Assembly: GCA_035551475.1 (NCBI GenBank)
Contig: DASZMX010000080.1
Location: 1 to 64,000, forward strand
DNA from: DASZMX01 sp035551475
GTDB lineage: Bacteria > Verrucomicrobiota > Verrucomicrobiia > Limisphaerales > Palsa-1400
Direction of reading: 5' to 3'
Length of the DNA stretch: 64,000 nt
Shown: positions 52,713 to 62,351 of the stretch, piece by piece
Layout of the letters: each line of letters starts with the position of its first letter
Position numbering within the stretch: position 1 is the first letter of the stretch
Notes under the pieces: generated by a model
What the model saw: the letters and a program-made list of their open reading frames with translations, nothing else
Told to the model about the DNA's origin: nothing
Databases searched by the model: none
Position numbers and translations under genes: made by a program

Positions 52713-53612
52713 ATGATTTTAACCGGCATTGGCGATGAAGCGGGCGCGGCGCTGGACGCTCAAATCAAGGCCACCCTCGCGCTCGGGTGGCGTCACCTGG
52801 AAATGCGCATGGTGGAAGTTCCGGGCTTTCCCAAGGGCAACCTGCACGACATTCCTGAGGCTGCCTTCGCCCAGGTCGCGGAGCAGCTCCAGGCCGCCGG
52901 CCTCCAGGTTTACTGCTTCGGCTCCGCCATTGCCAATTGGTCCAAAAAAATCTCGGACCCTTTTGACGACACGCTCGCGGAGGTGCGCCGCTGCATCCCT
53001 CGCATGCAGCGCCTCAACACCCGCCTCGTGCGCATCATGAGTTTCAAGCCCGGCGACACGGAAGATGACATTCCGCAGGAAGTTTTCCGGCGCGTCGGCG
53101 AAATCACCCGCATGTTTCTGGACGCCGGTTTGCAGCCGGTGCACGAGAATTGCATGAATTACGGCGGCATGAGCTGGCGCCACGCCGAACGCCTCCTCGC
53201 CGCCTGCCCCGGTTTGCAATGGGTGTTTGACACCGGCAACCCCGTGTTCAATCCCGACCGCTCCCAACCCCGCCCTTGGCCGCGCCAGGACCCCTGGGAA
53301 TTCTGGGAGCATCTCCGCGATCACGTCGCGCACATCCATGTCAAGGATGCGATATTCGTGCCCGCGAAAAACGATTGCGATTACACTTATCCGGGAGAAG
53401 GCGCCGCGCGCGTGCGCCAAATTTTGCAGGATGCCTGCCGCCGGGGTTATGATGCGGGAATCTCCATCGAACCGCATCTCGCGGCCGTTTTTCACGATGC
53501 CCACGCCACGACCGCCGCGGGCAGCGCGTTTGAAAGCTACGTTGGGTACGGCCGCCGGCTCGAGGCCATGCTGCGCGAAATCCAGGCCGAAATTCCCGCC
53601 GCCTGCCTCTAG
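52713..53612 (+). CDS. Sugar phosphate isomerase/epimerase-like TIM barrel
   Basis: A 299-residue protein from the ATG at 52713, of the xylose isomerase-like TIM-barrel family. Seen: MILTGIGDEAGAALDAQIK, LEMRMVEVPGF, LVRIMSF, PVHENCMNYGG, WVFDTGNPVF and HVAHIHVKDAIF, with Glu, Asp and His at the places where the family binds a divalent metal. The substrate is not known. The open frame further upstream overlaps rfaE2 and is not coding. It ends 4 bases into the convergent STAS gene. Confidence 0.85.
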   Translation: MILTGIGDEAGAALDAQIKATLALGWRHLEMRMVEVPGFPKGNLHDIPEAAFAQVAEQLQAAGLQVYCFGSAIANWSKKISDPFDDTLAEVRRCIPRMQRLNTRLVRIMSFKPGDTEDDIPQEVFRRVGEITRMFLDAGLQPVHENCMNYGGMSWRHAERLLAACPGLQWVFDTGNPVFNPDRSQPRPWPRQDPWEFWEHLRDHVAHIHVKDAIFVPAKNDCDYTYPGEGAARVRQILQDACRRGYDAGISIEPHLAAVFHDAHATTAAGSAFESYVGYGRRLEAMLREIQAEIPAACL

Positions 53613-53932
53613 ACCTTCACCAAATCCAGATGCTGATCGAGCCGCGTGAACACAAAGGTGCGATGCACATTGGCGTCGCTGTAATTCAGCCGCAGTCTGC
53701 CGCCGCCGCGCTGCGTGGATTTGAAGACGGCTACGATCATGTTCAGCCCCACCGAATCCACCATGCGGGCCTCCCGCAAATCCAATTCCACGTTCCGCCA
53801 CGGCCGGCCTTCGTCGCGCGCCGCCTGCAACAAGGCCGCGATGGCCTGGGCTGAGGCCGTGTTGCCGCTGGTCAGGTCGCCGCGCAAACGCAGCGTCAAG
53901 ACTTTTTTCTCCGCATCCACAATTTGTTCCAT
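53609..53932 (-). CDS. STAS-domain protein (anti-sigma antagonist type)
   Basis: A 107-residue protein of the SpoIIAA/RsbV type. The sequence LRLRGDLTSGN and REARMVDSVGLNMIVAVF contain the DSxG motif with Ser60 after the Asp; Ser in this motif is the usual phosphorylation site, although the next residue, often Ser or Thr, is Val here. It lies 15 bases downstream of a REC-PP2C-HATPase gene. That partner has both a kinase-like and a phosphatase domain, so the STAS protein is its likely substrate. Confidence 0.88.
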   Translation of the reverse strand: MEQIVDAEKKVLTLRLRGDLTSGNTASAQAIAALLQAARDEGRPWRNVELDLREARMVDSVGLNMIVAVFKSTQRGGGRLRLNYSDANVHRTFVFTRLDQHLDLVKV

Positions 53933-53947
53933 GCTGGGCCTTGATTT

Positions 53948-55513
53948 TTAAATCACGTTAAAATCCATCGTCACACTCGCGCCTTGCTGCTCAAACTTCA
54001 CCGCTTTCGGCAGCCGCTTGATCAATTGCAGGCCGAAATGGTCGCGCGCAATCGCCTCCACCGGCTCTTCGCCGTTCAAATATTCCTGGTGTCCCGGCCC
54101 CGGGTCGCGCACCCATGCCCGCAATAAATTGTCCCGCCGCCGATAGCCGATTTGGAACGACGCCGGATATTGCGGGCAATCCCGGCACCCGTGCTCCAGG
54201 GCATTGAGCACCGCCTCGCGCGAGGCCAGCATCAAATCGTGCTCCACCGTCGCCGGCAAATCCGGCAGCGCGAGCCGCAGGCTGCGCCGCCATAAATCCA
54301 TCCATTCATCGATCTTCCCAATGTCATCCAACTCGTATTCCTCCAGCACCAGCGGATGAAAAGCCGCCGGGTCGCTCTGGCCCAGCAAATCAATCCGCGC
54401 CAGCAAAACATCATCGTCGGCGCCGTCCAGCAGCGGAAAATCCGTCCCGTTCGCCTTGCTTTGCTGCCAGCAATACGCGAGCGTCAACGGGTGCACCGTG
54501 CGCTCGTAGGCGAGGTCTTCCAATCCATCCGTCCACATCAGAATCGATCCGCCCTCGGCAATCCCGTAAGTCATCGCGGAAATGGAAGCCTCGGGAAACC
54601 AGCCCAGCGGTGAGCCGCCCGAGTCGCCGAGCCGCCGCGCAAATCCGCCCGGCATCAAATACACCGGCGCCGGCGCGCCGCTCGTCAGCGCCGTCGCCGT
54701 GCGCTCTTCAAAATCCACCGACACCGCGCTCGCGCTGAGGGAGACGTCCTTGGTCGCGCCCACCAGCTTGAAGCGCTCCTCTTTTTTCCATTCATCCACG
54801 AGGAACTGGTTGAAAAACTGGAAGATTTTTCCAATCGGCGCCCCGCGCTCCAACATGCCCCGCACGATGCCCTGGAAATACGCCGAGATGTAAGCCGCCT
54901 GCAAATCGTGGCCGGAAACGTCTGTCAAGAGAAAGAAATAGCGGGCGGACGTCAATTGCAAATGGCTGAAAAAATCCCCGCCCGCCTCCAGCTTGGGATG
55001 AAAATACAAATCCACCACCGCTTTGTCGCCCACCGGGCTGGAATTAAGCATCCACCGTTGCGCGCGGCCCAGGTCCTCCACCGCCGAAGTCATCCGCGTC
55101 ACCTGCCGCTCTTTCCGCGTCCGCGCCACCGCTTTGTCAATCGCCACCCGCAGCCGTTTCGGATCCACCGGCTTGTCCAGGAAATCCGCCGCGCCGCCGC
55201 GAAAGGATTCCGCAATCACCGACGCCTGTCCGTCCCCTGTCAAAAACACCGTGGCCAGGCTGGCGTCGTGCTCGCGAATCCAGGCCAGCAAATCAAGGCC
55301 CGATTGCTCGGGCATCCGATAATCGGTCAGCACGCACTCAAACGTCGCCGGATCGCGCGTCTGCAGAATGGCGACCGCCTGCTCCACGCCGTCCGTGCCA
55401 ATGGCGTCGAAGCCCCAGCGTTTGAGGATGTTCATCAAAAACTCGCGGCTCACGATGTCGTCTTCGACCACCAGCAGCCGCGCGCTCGTCAAATTATTTT
55501 CCGCTCCGCGCAT
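53948..55513 (-). CDS. Response regulator with PP2C phosphatase and HATPase domains
   Basis: A 521-residue cytoplasmic signalling protein. Domains in order: receiver (about 10-125) with Asp64 in VLTDYRMPEQ and LDKPVDP; a SpoIIE/RsbU-type PP2C domain (about 170-370) with EAGGDFF, LLTDVSGHDLQAAY and SILMWTDGLEDL; and a C-terminal HATPase-like domain (about 425-520) with the N box SREAVLNALEHG and DPGPGH. Phosphorylation of Asp64 would control the output domains. The STAS gene follows. Together they look like a partner-switching circuit for a sigma factor or another output, which is not in the window. Confidence 0.88.
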   Translation of the reverse strand: MRGAENNLTSARLLVVEDDIVSREFLMNILKRWGFDAIGTDGVEQAVAILQTRDPATFECVLTDYRMPEQSGLDLLAWIREHDASLATVFLTGDGQASVIAESFRGGAADFLDKPVDPKRLRVAIDKAVARTRKERQVTRMTSAVEDLGRAQRWMLNSSPVGDKAVVDLYFHPKLEAGGDFFSHLQLTSARYFFLLTDVSGHDLQAAYISAYFQGIVRGMLERGAPIGKIFQFFNQFLVDEWKKEERFKLVGATKDVSLSASAVSVDFEERTATALTSGAPAPVYLMPGGFARRLGDSGGSPLGWFPEASISAMTYGIAEGGSILMWTDGLEDLAYERTVHPLTLAYCWQQSKANGTDFPLLDGADDDVLLARIDLLGQSDPAAFHPLVLEEYELDDIGKIDEWMDLWRRSLRLALPDLPATVEHDLMLASREAVLNALEHGCRDCPQYPASFQIGYRRRDNLLRAWVRDPGPGHQEYLNGEEPVEAIARDHFGLQLIKRLPKAVKFEQQGASVTMDFNVI

Positions 55514-55673
55514 ATATCCTATAAATGGCCCGCCACCTCCTTGTGATCGGCGCCATCGCCAAGATTCTTAAGCGTCAATTATATACGGGGCTGGCCGCCG
55601 CCTTTGCAAAAAATGGCCAGCCTTTGCCAATCTGCGGAAAGCGCCCCGGCGGCGCCATGACTAAGGTCACGGC

Positions 55674-56753
55674 ATGGAACTCTTACAGCGCCGCCCCGAG
55701 AAAAACTTGACGAGCGTCAAGGCTCCCGCCCCGGCCCGTCCGCGCCTGCTGGAAGCCCTCGCCCTGCGCCCCGTGGATCGGCCGCCCGTCTGGCTCATGC
55801 GCCAGGCCGGACGCAGCCTGCCCGAATACCGCGAGCTCAAAACCCAGCATACATTCCTGGAGTTGATCCACGATCCCGCCCTCGCCGCCGAGGTCACGCT
55901 CCAACCCATCCGACGCTTCGGCTTCGATGCCGCCATCCTTTTCAGTGACATCCTGGTGATTCCCGAGGCTCTCGGGCAGGGCTTTAAGTTCCGCGAAACC
56001 GGCGGTGTCGAGATGAAATTCACCCTGCGCGACCGCGCCGCCATCCATGCCCTCCAGATCGACGCCGTCACCGACCGGCTCGCGTATGTGGGCGACGCCA
56101 TCAAGGCCATCCGCCGCGATCTTCCTCCCCATACCGCCTTGCTGGGCTTTGCCGGTTCCCCCTGGACGCTCGCCAATTTCATGCTCGAAGGCGGCAGTTC
56201 CCCCACCATCACCAAGGCCCACGCCCTGTTCCGGCGCGACCGCGCCGCCTTCGACGAACTGGCCGAAACCTTGACCCGCGCGGTCACGGACTTTCTGCAA
56301 TTGCAAATCGACGCCGGCGTGGACGCCATTCAAATTTTTGACAGCCTCGCCAATGTTCTTCCGGGCGACGATTTTGAAGCCGCTTCCGCGCGCTGGATGC
56401 GCCGCATCATCGCCAATCTGCAACACCAGGTTCCCCTCATTGTGTTCGCACGTGGCTGCCGCCAATGGAGCGCGCTCTCCGACCTCGGCGCCGCCGCTCT
56501 GGGCATTGACCACCAAATTGACCTGCGCCACGCCGTCCGCCACCTGCCCGAGACCGTGGCCATCCAGGGAAATTTCAACCCCAACTTGCTCCCCAGCGCC
56601 TCGCCCGAAACCATTGCGGCGGAAACCAGGCGCATGCTCCACCTGATGCGGCCCCGCCGCGGCTATATTTTTAACCTCGGCCACGGCGTTCCTGCCGATG
56701 CCCGCCTCGAAAACCTCGCGGCCCTCGCCGCCGCCGTCCAAAACTTTTCATGA
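55674..56753 (+). CDS. hemE: Uroporphyrinogen decarboxylase
   Basis: Turns uroporphyrinogen III into coproporphyrinogen III in heme synthesis. The 359 residues have the signature PVWLMRQAGRSLPEYRE, AAILFSDILVIPEALG (active site Asp), GFAGSPWTLANFMLEG and the C-terminal FNLGHGVPADAR. Length is normal. Its stop overlaps the ATG of hemN (ATGA), so two following steps of the pathway are made together. Confidence 0.96.
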   Translation: MELLQRRPEKNLTSVKAPAPARPRLLEALALRPVDRPPVWLMRQAGRSLPEYRELKTQHTFLELIHDPALAAEVTLQPIRRFGFDAAILFSDILVIPEALGQGFKFRETGGVEMKFTLRDRAAIHALQIDAVTDRLAYVGDAIKAIRRDLPPHTALLGFAGSPWTLANFMLEGGSSPTITKAHALFRRDRAAFDELAETLTRAVTDFLQLQIDAGVDAIQIFDSLANVLPGDDFEAASARWMRRIIANLQHQVPLIVFARGCRQWSALSDLGAAALGIDHQIDLRHAVRHLPETVAIQGNFNPNLLPSASPETIAAETRRMLHLMRPRRGYIFNLGHGVPADARLENLAALAAAVQNFS

Positions 56754-58126
56754 GCCAGCTCGCCGTCAATCTCGACCTCGTTGCCAAGTATAATGTGCCC
56801 GGCCCGCGTTATACGTCCTATCCCACCGCGCCGCGCTTCAACGACCAGGTCACCTGGCCCGAAGTGGCCGCCCGGCTGGAGCAGTCGCAGCGCGCCGACC
56901 GCGGGCTTTCACTTTATTTTCACATTCCGTTCTGCGAATCGCTCTGTTGGTATTGCGGCTGCACCACCGTCATCACGACGCAAAAAACGCGGAGCCTCAA
57001 GTACCTCACCTATCTGGAAAAGGAAATGGAATGCGCCAGCCAGCGCCTCCATCCCGGCCGCCAAGTGGTCCAATTGCATTTCGGCGGCGGCACCCCCACC
57101 TTTCTGGCGCCCGACCAGATTCGCTGGCTCGGCGAACGCATCCGCCATTATTTCCATTTCGCCCCGGACATCGAGGCCGGCGTGGAAATCGATCCGCGCC
57201 GCCTGACGCGCGATCATCTCACCGCCTTGCGCGAAGCCGGCTTTAACCGCCTCTCGCTCGGCGTCCAGGATTTCGATCCCGAGGTGCAGGAAGCCATCCA
57301 TCGTATCCAGCCGCGCGCCTTGACCGAGCAAGCCATCGCGTGGGCGCGGGAGGAAAAATTTAATTCCCTCAACATCGACCTCATCTACGGCCTGCCGTAT
57401 CAAACAGTGGATTCATTTGACAAGACCTTGAATTCCGTGCTGGAGCTGGCGCCGGACCGCCTCGCCGTCTTCAGCTACGCGCATGTGCCCTGGTTGAAGC
57501 CGCACCAGCGCATCCTCGAAAAGGAAGGGGCCTTGCCCTCGGCGGAAACGAAACTGCAAATCCTCAAACTCGTCGTCGAAAAACTCACGGAGAACGACCG
57601 CTATATTTACATCGGCATGGACCACTTCGCCCGCCCCACCGATGAACTGACGGTGGCGCAGCGCCAGAAAACCTTGCAACGAAATTTCCAAGGCTACAGC
57701 GCCCGGGCTGGCGCGGACATTTACGCCTTCGGCCTCTCCGCCATCTCGCAGGCGGAAGGCGTCTATTGGCAGAATTTCAAAGAACTCCCCCTCTACTACG
57801 CGGCTTTGGACTCCGGTTGGGAAGCGTTCGCCAAGGGTTACATCCTCAATGCCGACGACCAGATTCGCGGCGCCACCATCACGCGCTTGATGTGTGACAT
57901 GGAGTTGGACTTCGCCACCTTGTCCCACACGCTCAAAATAGATTTCCCGTCGTATTTCCAAACCGAGCTCGCCGCCATGTCGGATCTTGAAGCCGATGGT
58001 TTGCTCCAGCGCCACCCTGGCAAAATCACCGTGACCGAAACCGGCCGCCTCTTTATCCGCAATATCGCGACGCGCTTTGACCGTTATCTGGCCCAGGAGC
58101 CAAACAAATTCTCCCGCACCATCTAA
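56750..58126 (+). CDS. hemN: Oxygen-independent coproporphyrinogen III dehydrogenase
   Basis: Radical SAM enzyme that converts coproporphyrinogen III to protoporphyrinogen IX without oxygen. The 458-residue length and the motif HIPFCESLCWYCGC (Cys62, Cys66, Cys69 plus Cys71) identify true HemN rather than HemW. GPRYTSYPTAPRF at the N-terminus and GMDHFARPTDEL are also typical. Coupled to hemE upstream. It suggests heme synthesis under low oxygen. Confidence 0.96.
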   Translation: MSQLAVNLDLVAKYNVPGPRYTSYPTAPRFNDQVTWPEVAARLEQSQRADRGLSLYFHIPFCESLCWYCGCTTVITTQKTRSLKYLTYLEKEMECASQRLHPGRQVVQLHFGGGTPTFLAPDQIRWLGERIRHYFHFAPDIEAGVEIDPRRLTRDHLTALREAGFNRLSLGVQDFDPEVQEAIHRIQPRALTEQAIAWAREEKFNSLNIDLIYGLPYQTVDSFDKTLNSVLELAPDRLAVFSYAHVPWLKPHQRILEKEGALPSAETKLQILKLVVEKLTENDRYIYIGMDHFARPTDELTVAQRQKTLQRNFQGYSARAGADIYAFGLSAISQAEGVYWQNFKELPLYYAALDSGWEAFAKGYILNADDQIRGATITRLMCDMELDFATLSHTLKIDFPSYFQTELAAMSDLEADGLLQRHPGKITVTETGRLFIRNIATRFDRYLAQEPNKFSRTI

Positions 58127-58175
58127 GAAATGCGGGAGCGACGCGCGCGAAAATCCGGTTCGCCGCTGGCTCGCG

Positions 58176-59798
58176 TCAGTCCCAGGTGATCACCAGCAGC
58201 GACACCCCTTGCCGCGGCAGATCAAATCGAATGTTTGACGCTCCGTTGGTCACGCTCAGGGCTTGGCGCGGCGCGCATTCTTGGAGTTTGCCCGCCGCCT
58301 CCAGCTGCGTGAATTGCTCCGGTGAAAGCTGCGCCGGCGCTCCCAGGCGTTTCCAGGCCTCGTAGGAATTGCTGTGGTTGCCGTCGATGCGGTAATGCGT
58401 CACCTGCGCCGTGGTTTGTCCGGCCGCAATTCCCTTCACCTTCAAATCAACGGCCGCGTCCGGCCCCGGCACATCGTCCGGATGATAATGCCAGACCAGC
58501 ACGGCGAGTTGTTTCTTGTCCAATGACGCCAGCGCCGACACCTCGGCCTCAGCCGACGCGCCGCCGCTTGCGGCCACTTTCGACCCTGTCATTTTTCCAA
58601 ACATGCGGAAGACGTTCAGCACGGGCAAATCGAGGCCGCCGCTGGCCAATTGCCGAAAGCCGGCGAACAGCGGCTGATCTTCAAATTCAAACGCCCACGT
58701 CAACGCGCCTTCGAGGTTCACGCCATATTCCTCCGCCAGCGCCGCCGCCCGGGGAAAACTGGCCGCGGTGTAACTCGAATACATCGTCCCGTTCCGATAC
58801 GCATCCTGCGGGTCCCGGCACGCGGCGCATCCTTCCGGGTCGGATTCCCCGATGATGACCGGTTTGCCCCGGCATTCCGGATGGCTCGCGATGACGGCGA
58901 AAGCGTCACTCATATTTTTCAACTGGCTGGCCATGCCCATCCGCACATGCCCGTTGGTCACGATGGGCGCACCCTTGGCGTGAAAGGAAATAAAATCCAG
59001 CGGCGCGCCGATGGTCCCGGTCGCATAATTCGTCCCACGCGCGCAATGCGTCAGGAAATCGCCGAGCCATGTCCCGCCGGGGCCGCCTGCCGTCTCCGGG
59101 CCGCCCACTCGCGCCGTGGGCAAGGCGTCGCGCACGCCCGCCACGGCGTAATCATAAACTTTGAAATACTCCTCGCGCGTCCCGTGCCAGTAAAAAATAT
59201 TGGGCTCATTCCAAACTTCCCAATACCATTTCTCCACTTCCGCCCGGCCGTATTTTTCCACGCAATGCTGCGCCCACTCCCGGCAGAGACCCTCCCATTT
59301 TTCATAATCCTTGGGCGGATACGCCTGCCCCGCATCGGCCGGCGCCCGCTCATTGGGCGGCGGGTGATGCGGATAATCCTGCGGATGAGTCGTCAACGCT
59401 TCCGGCATGAAACCAATCTGGACATAAGGCTTCAGGCCGTGCCTCAAGTACGTATCAAATATACGATCATCAATCGACCAATCATAAACCGGGCGCCCTG
59501 CCGCATCCTCGCGATAGGCGCTGGTTGAACCCCACTTCAACGCATACGCCCCGTCGCCGCTCGTCAATAAATGATGGCACCGGAAATAAACCTGGGCGGA
59601 ACCTAGTTCGCCCAACTCTCCCAGAAGCTTTTCGCCATTTTTGAGATACGCGTAGTTGGCTTCGTCCGCCCCGAAGAACCGCCACATCGGGCTCAGCTCC
59701 CCCTGACGTTGAGTCGCGTCTATTTCAATGGCCACCGGAAAGGCGTAGGAATTAATCGCCGCCCGCAAGAGCATCGCGCAAAAAAGAAGACGCCGCAT
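58176..59798 (-). CDS. Exported glycoside hydrolase, GH39-like
   Basis: A 540-residue exported protein with a signal peptide (LLFCAMLLRAAINSYA). The catalytic domain has the acid/base Glu198 in EVWNEPNIFYWHG and the nucleophile Glu318 in PVIIGESDPEG; these fit GH39 beta-xylosidases and other clan A enzymes. The C-terminal region (about 430-540) is beta-rich. Substrate is not known; plant or algal polysaccharide use would be in line with PVC bacteria. It stands alone between hemN and the intergenic gap at 59.8 kb. Confidence 0.83.
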   Translation of the reverse strand: MRRLLFCAMLLRAAINSYAFPVAIEIDATQRQGELSPMWRFFGADEANYAYLKNGEKLLGELGELGSAQVYFRCHHLLTSGDGAYALKWGSTSAYREDAAGRPVYDWSIDDRIFDTYLRHGLKPYVQIGFMPEALTTHPQDYPHHPPPNERAPADAGQAYPPKDYEKWEGLCREWAQHCVEKYGRAEVEKWYWEVWNEPNIFYWHGTREEYFKVYDYAVAGVRDALPTARVGGPETAGGPGGTWLGDFLTHCARGTNYATGTIGAPLDFISFHAKGAPIVTNGHVRMGMASQLKNMSDAFAVIASHPECRGKPVIIGESDPEGCAACRDPQDAYRNGTMYSSYTAASFPRAAALAEEYGVNLEGALTWAFEFEDQPLFAGFRQLASGGLDLPVLNVFRMFGKMTGSKVAASGGASAEAEVSALASLDKKQLAVLVWHYHPDDVPGPDAAVDLKVKGIAAGQTTAQVTHYRIDGNHSNSYEAWKRLGAPAQLSPEQFTQLEAAGKLQECAPRQALSVTNGASNIRFDLPRQGVSLLVITWD

Positions 59799-60109
59799 CG
59801 GCGGACGTTAGCATCAATCTTCCGCAACTCCAACCTTCCTTGCAATGCCGGCGCATGGCTGCGCTGGGCAACTCCAAAATGCGTCGCATCACGGTGGTCT
59901 CCGTTTGCGAACGCGCGTTTACTTCCTCAAACGAGCATCCCCTTACCCCTGGCATGATGGAGTTTCCGCTGGATTTCCCGGTTTTGCCGCCATGTTCGGA
60001 ACGTGTCTTGGCGTGTTTCATTTGAGTCTGCATACGTACAACTGACGCCTGATCCATCGTTCTCGCTCCCCGTTTTTTGGCCGAAACCAGCCGTTTCTTG
60101 CCTCAGGCT
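59799..60109. other. Intergenic stretch, no gene supported
   Basis: These 311 bases separate the GH39-like gene (start at 59798) from the end of the iron-type binding-protein gene. Both strands have short open frames, but none has a recognisable domain, a good ribosome site or a known start. Upstream of the GH39-like gene it should hold that gene's promoter, but I see no convincing pair of boxes. It may contain decayed sequence. Confidence 0.6.
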
Positions 60110-61018
60110 TCACCTGAGGAAGATCGACTTGGCCTCCGCTGTCGTCTGCTCCAGATCGGCCAGCAGTTTGTCCCAATCCACTCGCGAGTTGGGCGGTGAG
60201 GTCGGCGCCTCCAACGCGTGCACCGCCACCAACTGCGCGGAAACCTGCTGGTCAGAGAGAAACTCGTACAACTTTTGCGCCGCCTCCGGATGCGGGCAGC
60301 CCCGCACCACCGCCACCGTGTTGGGAACAACGAGGCCCTCATCGGTCGTCGGCAGCGCAGCCACGGGAAAACCTTCGCGTTGCGCCGAGGCAATGTCGTC
60401 CGAGTCTGTGAACCCCGCCCAAGCCTCGCCGCGCTCCACCATTTTCACCACGACCGAATTTCCATCCACGATGAACGGCTGGTTCGCCGCCAGCGCGCGG
60501 CACCAGCCCTGCCAGCGCGCGTCGCCCCACCATTGCCGCCACACCTGAAAATGCGTCGCCGTCGTGCCGAACAACGGATAAGCCAGCGCAAATTTTCCAC
60601 GCCACGCCGCGTTGGTGGCGTCGCTGAAATTTTTCGGCGCCTTGGCGACTGTCAATAAGTTGGTGTTGATCACAATCCGGCGCGACCGGCATCCCAGCTC
60701 GCGCCATGCGTTGGTCTCGCGAAACACGCCATGCGCCGCCAATTGCCGCGTGCGGAATTCCTCATTGTTCCAGAACACGTCGCATTGCGGATGCTCTTTT
60801 TCTGTCAATAACCGGTTCACCAGCCCCACGGTTTTCACCGCCTCGCTGTCATACACCGGCCGGGCTTCGATGCCCGTTTTTGCCGTGAACTCCTTGAGGA
60901 TCGGCTCGGCGTACACCTCGTCCTGCGACGTGTAAATAATCACGGTCTGGTGGTCCGAGCGCTGGCATCCCGCCGCCACCAGGGCGGCCAGGCATAATGC
61001 GCTGATCGTGCTTTTCAT
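60110..61018 (-). CDS. Iron-type ABC substrate-binding lipoprotein
   Basis: From the ATG at 61018 it has 302 residues. The signal ends in the lipobox LVAAGC, so it is a lipoprotein. The mature protein has VIIYTSQDEVYAEPILKEF and the late VPNTVAVVRGCPHPEAAQKLYEFL, the pattern of the FbpA/FutA-like periplasmic binding proteins for Fe(III) and similar ligands. The ATG overlaps the modC stop (ATGA), so it is the fourth gene of the mod operon. It could feed the same permease a different ligand, or simply be linked by chance. Confidence 0.85.
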   Translation of the reverse strand: MKSTISALCLAALVAAGCQRSDHQTVIIYTSQDEVYAEPILKEFTAKTGIEARPVYDSEAVKTVGLVNRLLTEKEHPQCDVFWNNEEFRTRQLAAHGVFRETNAWRELGCRSRRIVINTNLLTVAKAPKNFSDATNAAWRGKFALAYPLFGTTATHFQVWRQWWGDARWQGWCRALAANQPFIVDGNSVVVKMVERGEAWAGFTDSDDIASAQREGFPVAALPTTDEGLVVPNTVAVVRGCPHPEAAQKLYEFLSDQQVSAQLVAVHALEAPTSPPNSRVDWDKLLADLEQTTAEAKSIFLR

Positions 61019-61680
61019 ATTCTCCAATCTTTTATCTCGACGCGCCGCGTCACTCGCCCGCGCTCCATTTCCAACACTTCCTCGCACAGCGCCCGCGCTT
61101 CCGCCGCGTCGTGTGTCACATAAATCATGGGCACCTTGAATTCCTCGCGCACGCGCGCGAGATACGGCAGGATGCGCCCCTTCAACGCCGCATCCAGGCT
61201 CCCCAACGGCTCGTCCAGCAACAACAATTGCGGCGATGACAGAAGCGCCCGCGCCAGGGCGACGCGTTGCCGCTCGCCCCCGGAAAGCTGGGCAATCCCG
61301 CGTTCCGCCAATGGTTCAATTTCCAAAACCCGCGTCACATGCTCGTAGCTGAACAACTCCGGCGCCCCTGCCTTGCGCCCGTAACATAAATTTTCCCGCA
61401 CCGATAAATGCGGAAACAACGCCAAATCCTGCGCCACGTATCCAATTCCCCGCGCGCGCGGCGCCAGCCGCACCCCGGCGCCGGCGTCCTCCCACAAAGT
61501 TTCGTTCCACGTAATGCGCGCCGAAGCCGGCTCGCGCCAGCCGGCGATCAAATCCAGCAGCGACGTTTTGCCTGCGCCCGACGGCCCGAAAATTGCCGTC
61601 GCCCCGCGCTCCAGGACAACGTCCAGTTCCAGCACAAAATCCCGCAAGGGCAGCGCAATATTTTGCAGTGTGAGCTTCAT
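61015..61680 (-). CDS. modC: Molybdate ABC transporter ATPase, short form
   Basis: ATPase of the molybdate importer. From the ATG at 61680 it has 221 residues: Walker A FGPSGAGKTSLL, signature QLSGGERQRVALARALL, Walker B LLLLDEPLGSLD and the H loop in YVTHDAAEA. E. coli ModC is about 350 residues; here the C-terminal MOP/TOBE domain that binds molybdate is absent. It overlaps modB upstream and the binding-protein gene downstream (both ATGA). Given the second binding protein, tungstate or another oxyanion cannot be excluded. Confidence 0.88.
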   Translation of the reverse strand: MKLTLQNIALPLRDFVLELDVVLERGATAIFGPSGAGKTSLLDLIAGWREPASARITWNETLWEDAGAGVRLAPRARGIGYVAQDLALFPHLSVRENLCYGRKAGAPELFSYEHVTRVLEIEPLAERGIAQLSGGERQRVALARALLSSPQLLLLDEPLGSLDAALKGRILPYLARVREEFKVPMIYVTHDAAEARALCEEVLEMERGRVTRRVEIKDWRI

Positions 61681-62351
61681 TTGCCTTTCGCGGGCCGCCG
61701 CATCAGCCACTCGCTCGCAAACACCGCCCCGAACGCCAGCGCCGCCGAGACCGCCAGCAAACGCCACATCGTCTCGTCATGCCCCAGCTCCACCGCCTCG
61801 TAAATCGAGAGCGAAATCGTCGCCGTCACCCCCGGAATATTTCCCGCCACCATGATCGTGGCGCCAAACTCCCCCAGCGACCGCGCAAAGGCCAGCAGCA
61901 TTCCTCCCAGGATTCCGCGCCAGGCCAGCGGCGCCGTGATCGTAAAAAAAATCCGCAGTTCGCCCGCGCCGAGGGTTCGCGCCATTTGCTCAAAGCGCGG
62001 GTTTACATTTTCGAACGCCGACCGCGCCGCGCGCACCAGCAGCGGAAAGGACATCACCATCAACGCCGCCAGCACGGCCCGCCACGTGAAAACCAGGGGA
62101 ATATGCAACTGCTCGTAAAAAAATCTTCCAATCACCCCGCGTCGTCCCAGCAGTTTCAGCAGCAGCAAACCCGTCACCACGGGCGGCAGCGCCAGCGGCA
62201 TCGTCACCAATGTTTCCACCAATGTTTTGCCCGGCCATTCGCGGCGCGCCAGCGCCCAGGCCAGCGGCAGCCCCAGCGGGAGGATGCACGCCACCGCCAA
62301 CAGCGACACCCATGCTGTAAACCATACAATGCGCCACTCCTCCCCGCTCAT
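61677..62351 (-). CDS. modB: Molybdate ABC transporter permease
   Basis: Inner membrane permease of the importer. From the ATG at 62351 it has 224 residues and five or six membrane segments. Motifs are PLALPPVVTGLLLL and the coupling loop ARTLGAGELRIFFTITAPLA, with ARSLGEFGATIMVAGN near the end, all typical of ModB. It overlaps modA upstream and modC downstream by four bases each. Confidence 0.93.
   Translation of the reverse strand: MSGEEWRIVWFTAWVSLLAVACILPLGLPLAWALARREWPGKTLVETLVTMPLALPPVVTGLLLLKLLGRRGVIGRFFYEQLHIPLVFTWRAVLAALMVMSFPLLVRAARSAFENVNPRFEQMARTLGAGELRIFFTITAPLAWRGILGGMLLAFARSLGEFGATIMVAGNIPGVTATISLSIYEAVELGHDETMWRLLAVSAALAFGAVFASEWLMRRPAKGK

Noticed and set aside
55514..55673. 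Short leader frame MAGHL upstream of the REC-PP2C gene, with an AAGGAGG site
   Set aside because: Five codons after a good ribosome site are suggestive but too little to claim a leader peptide.
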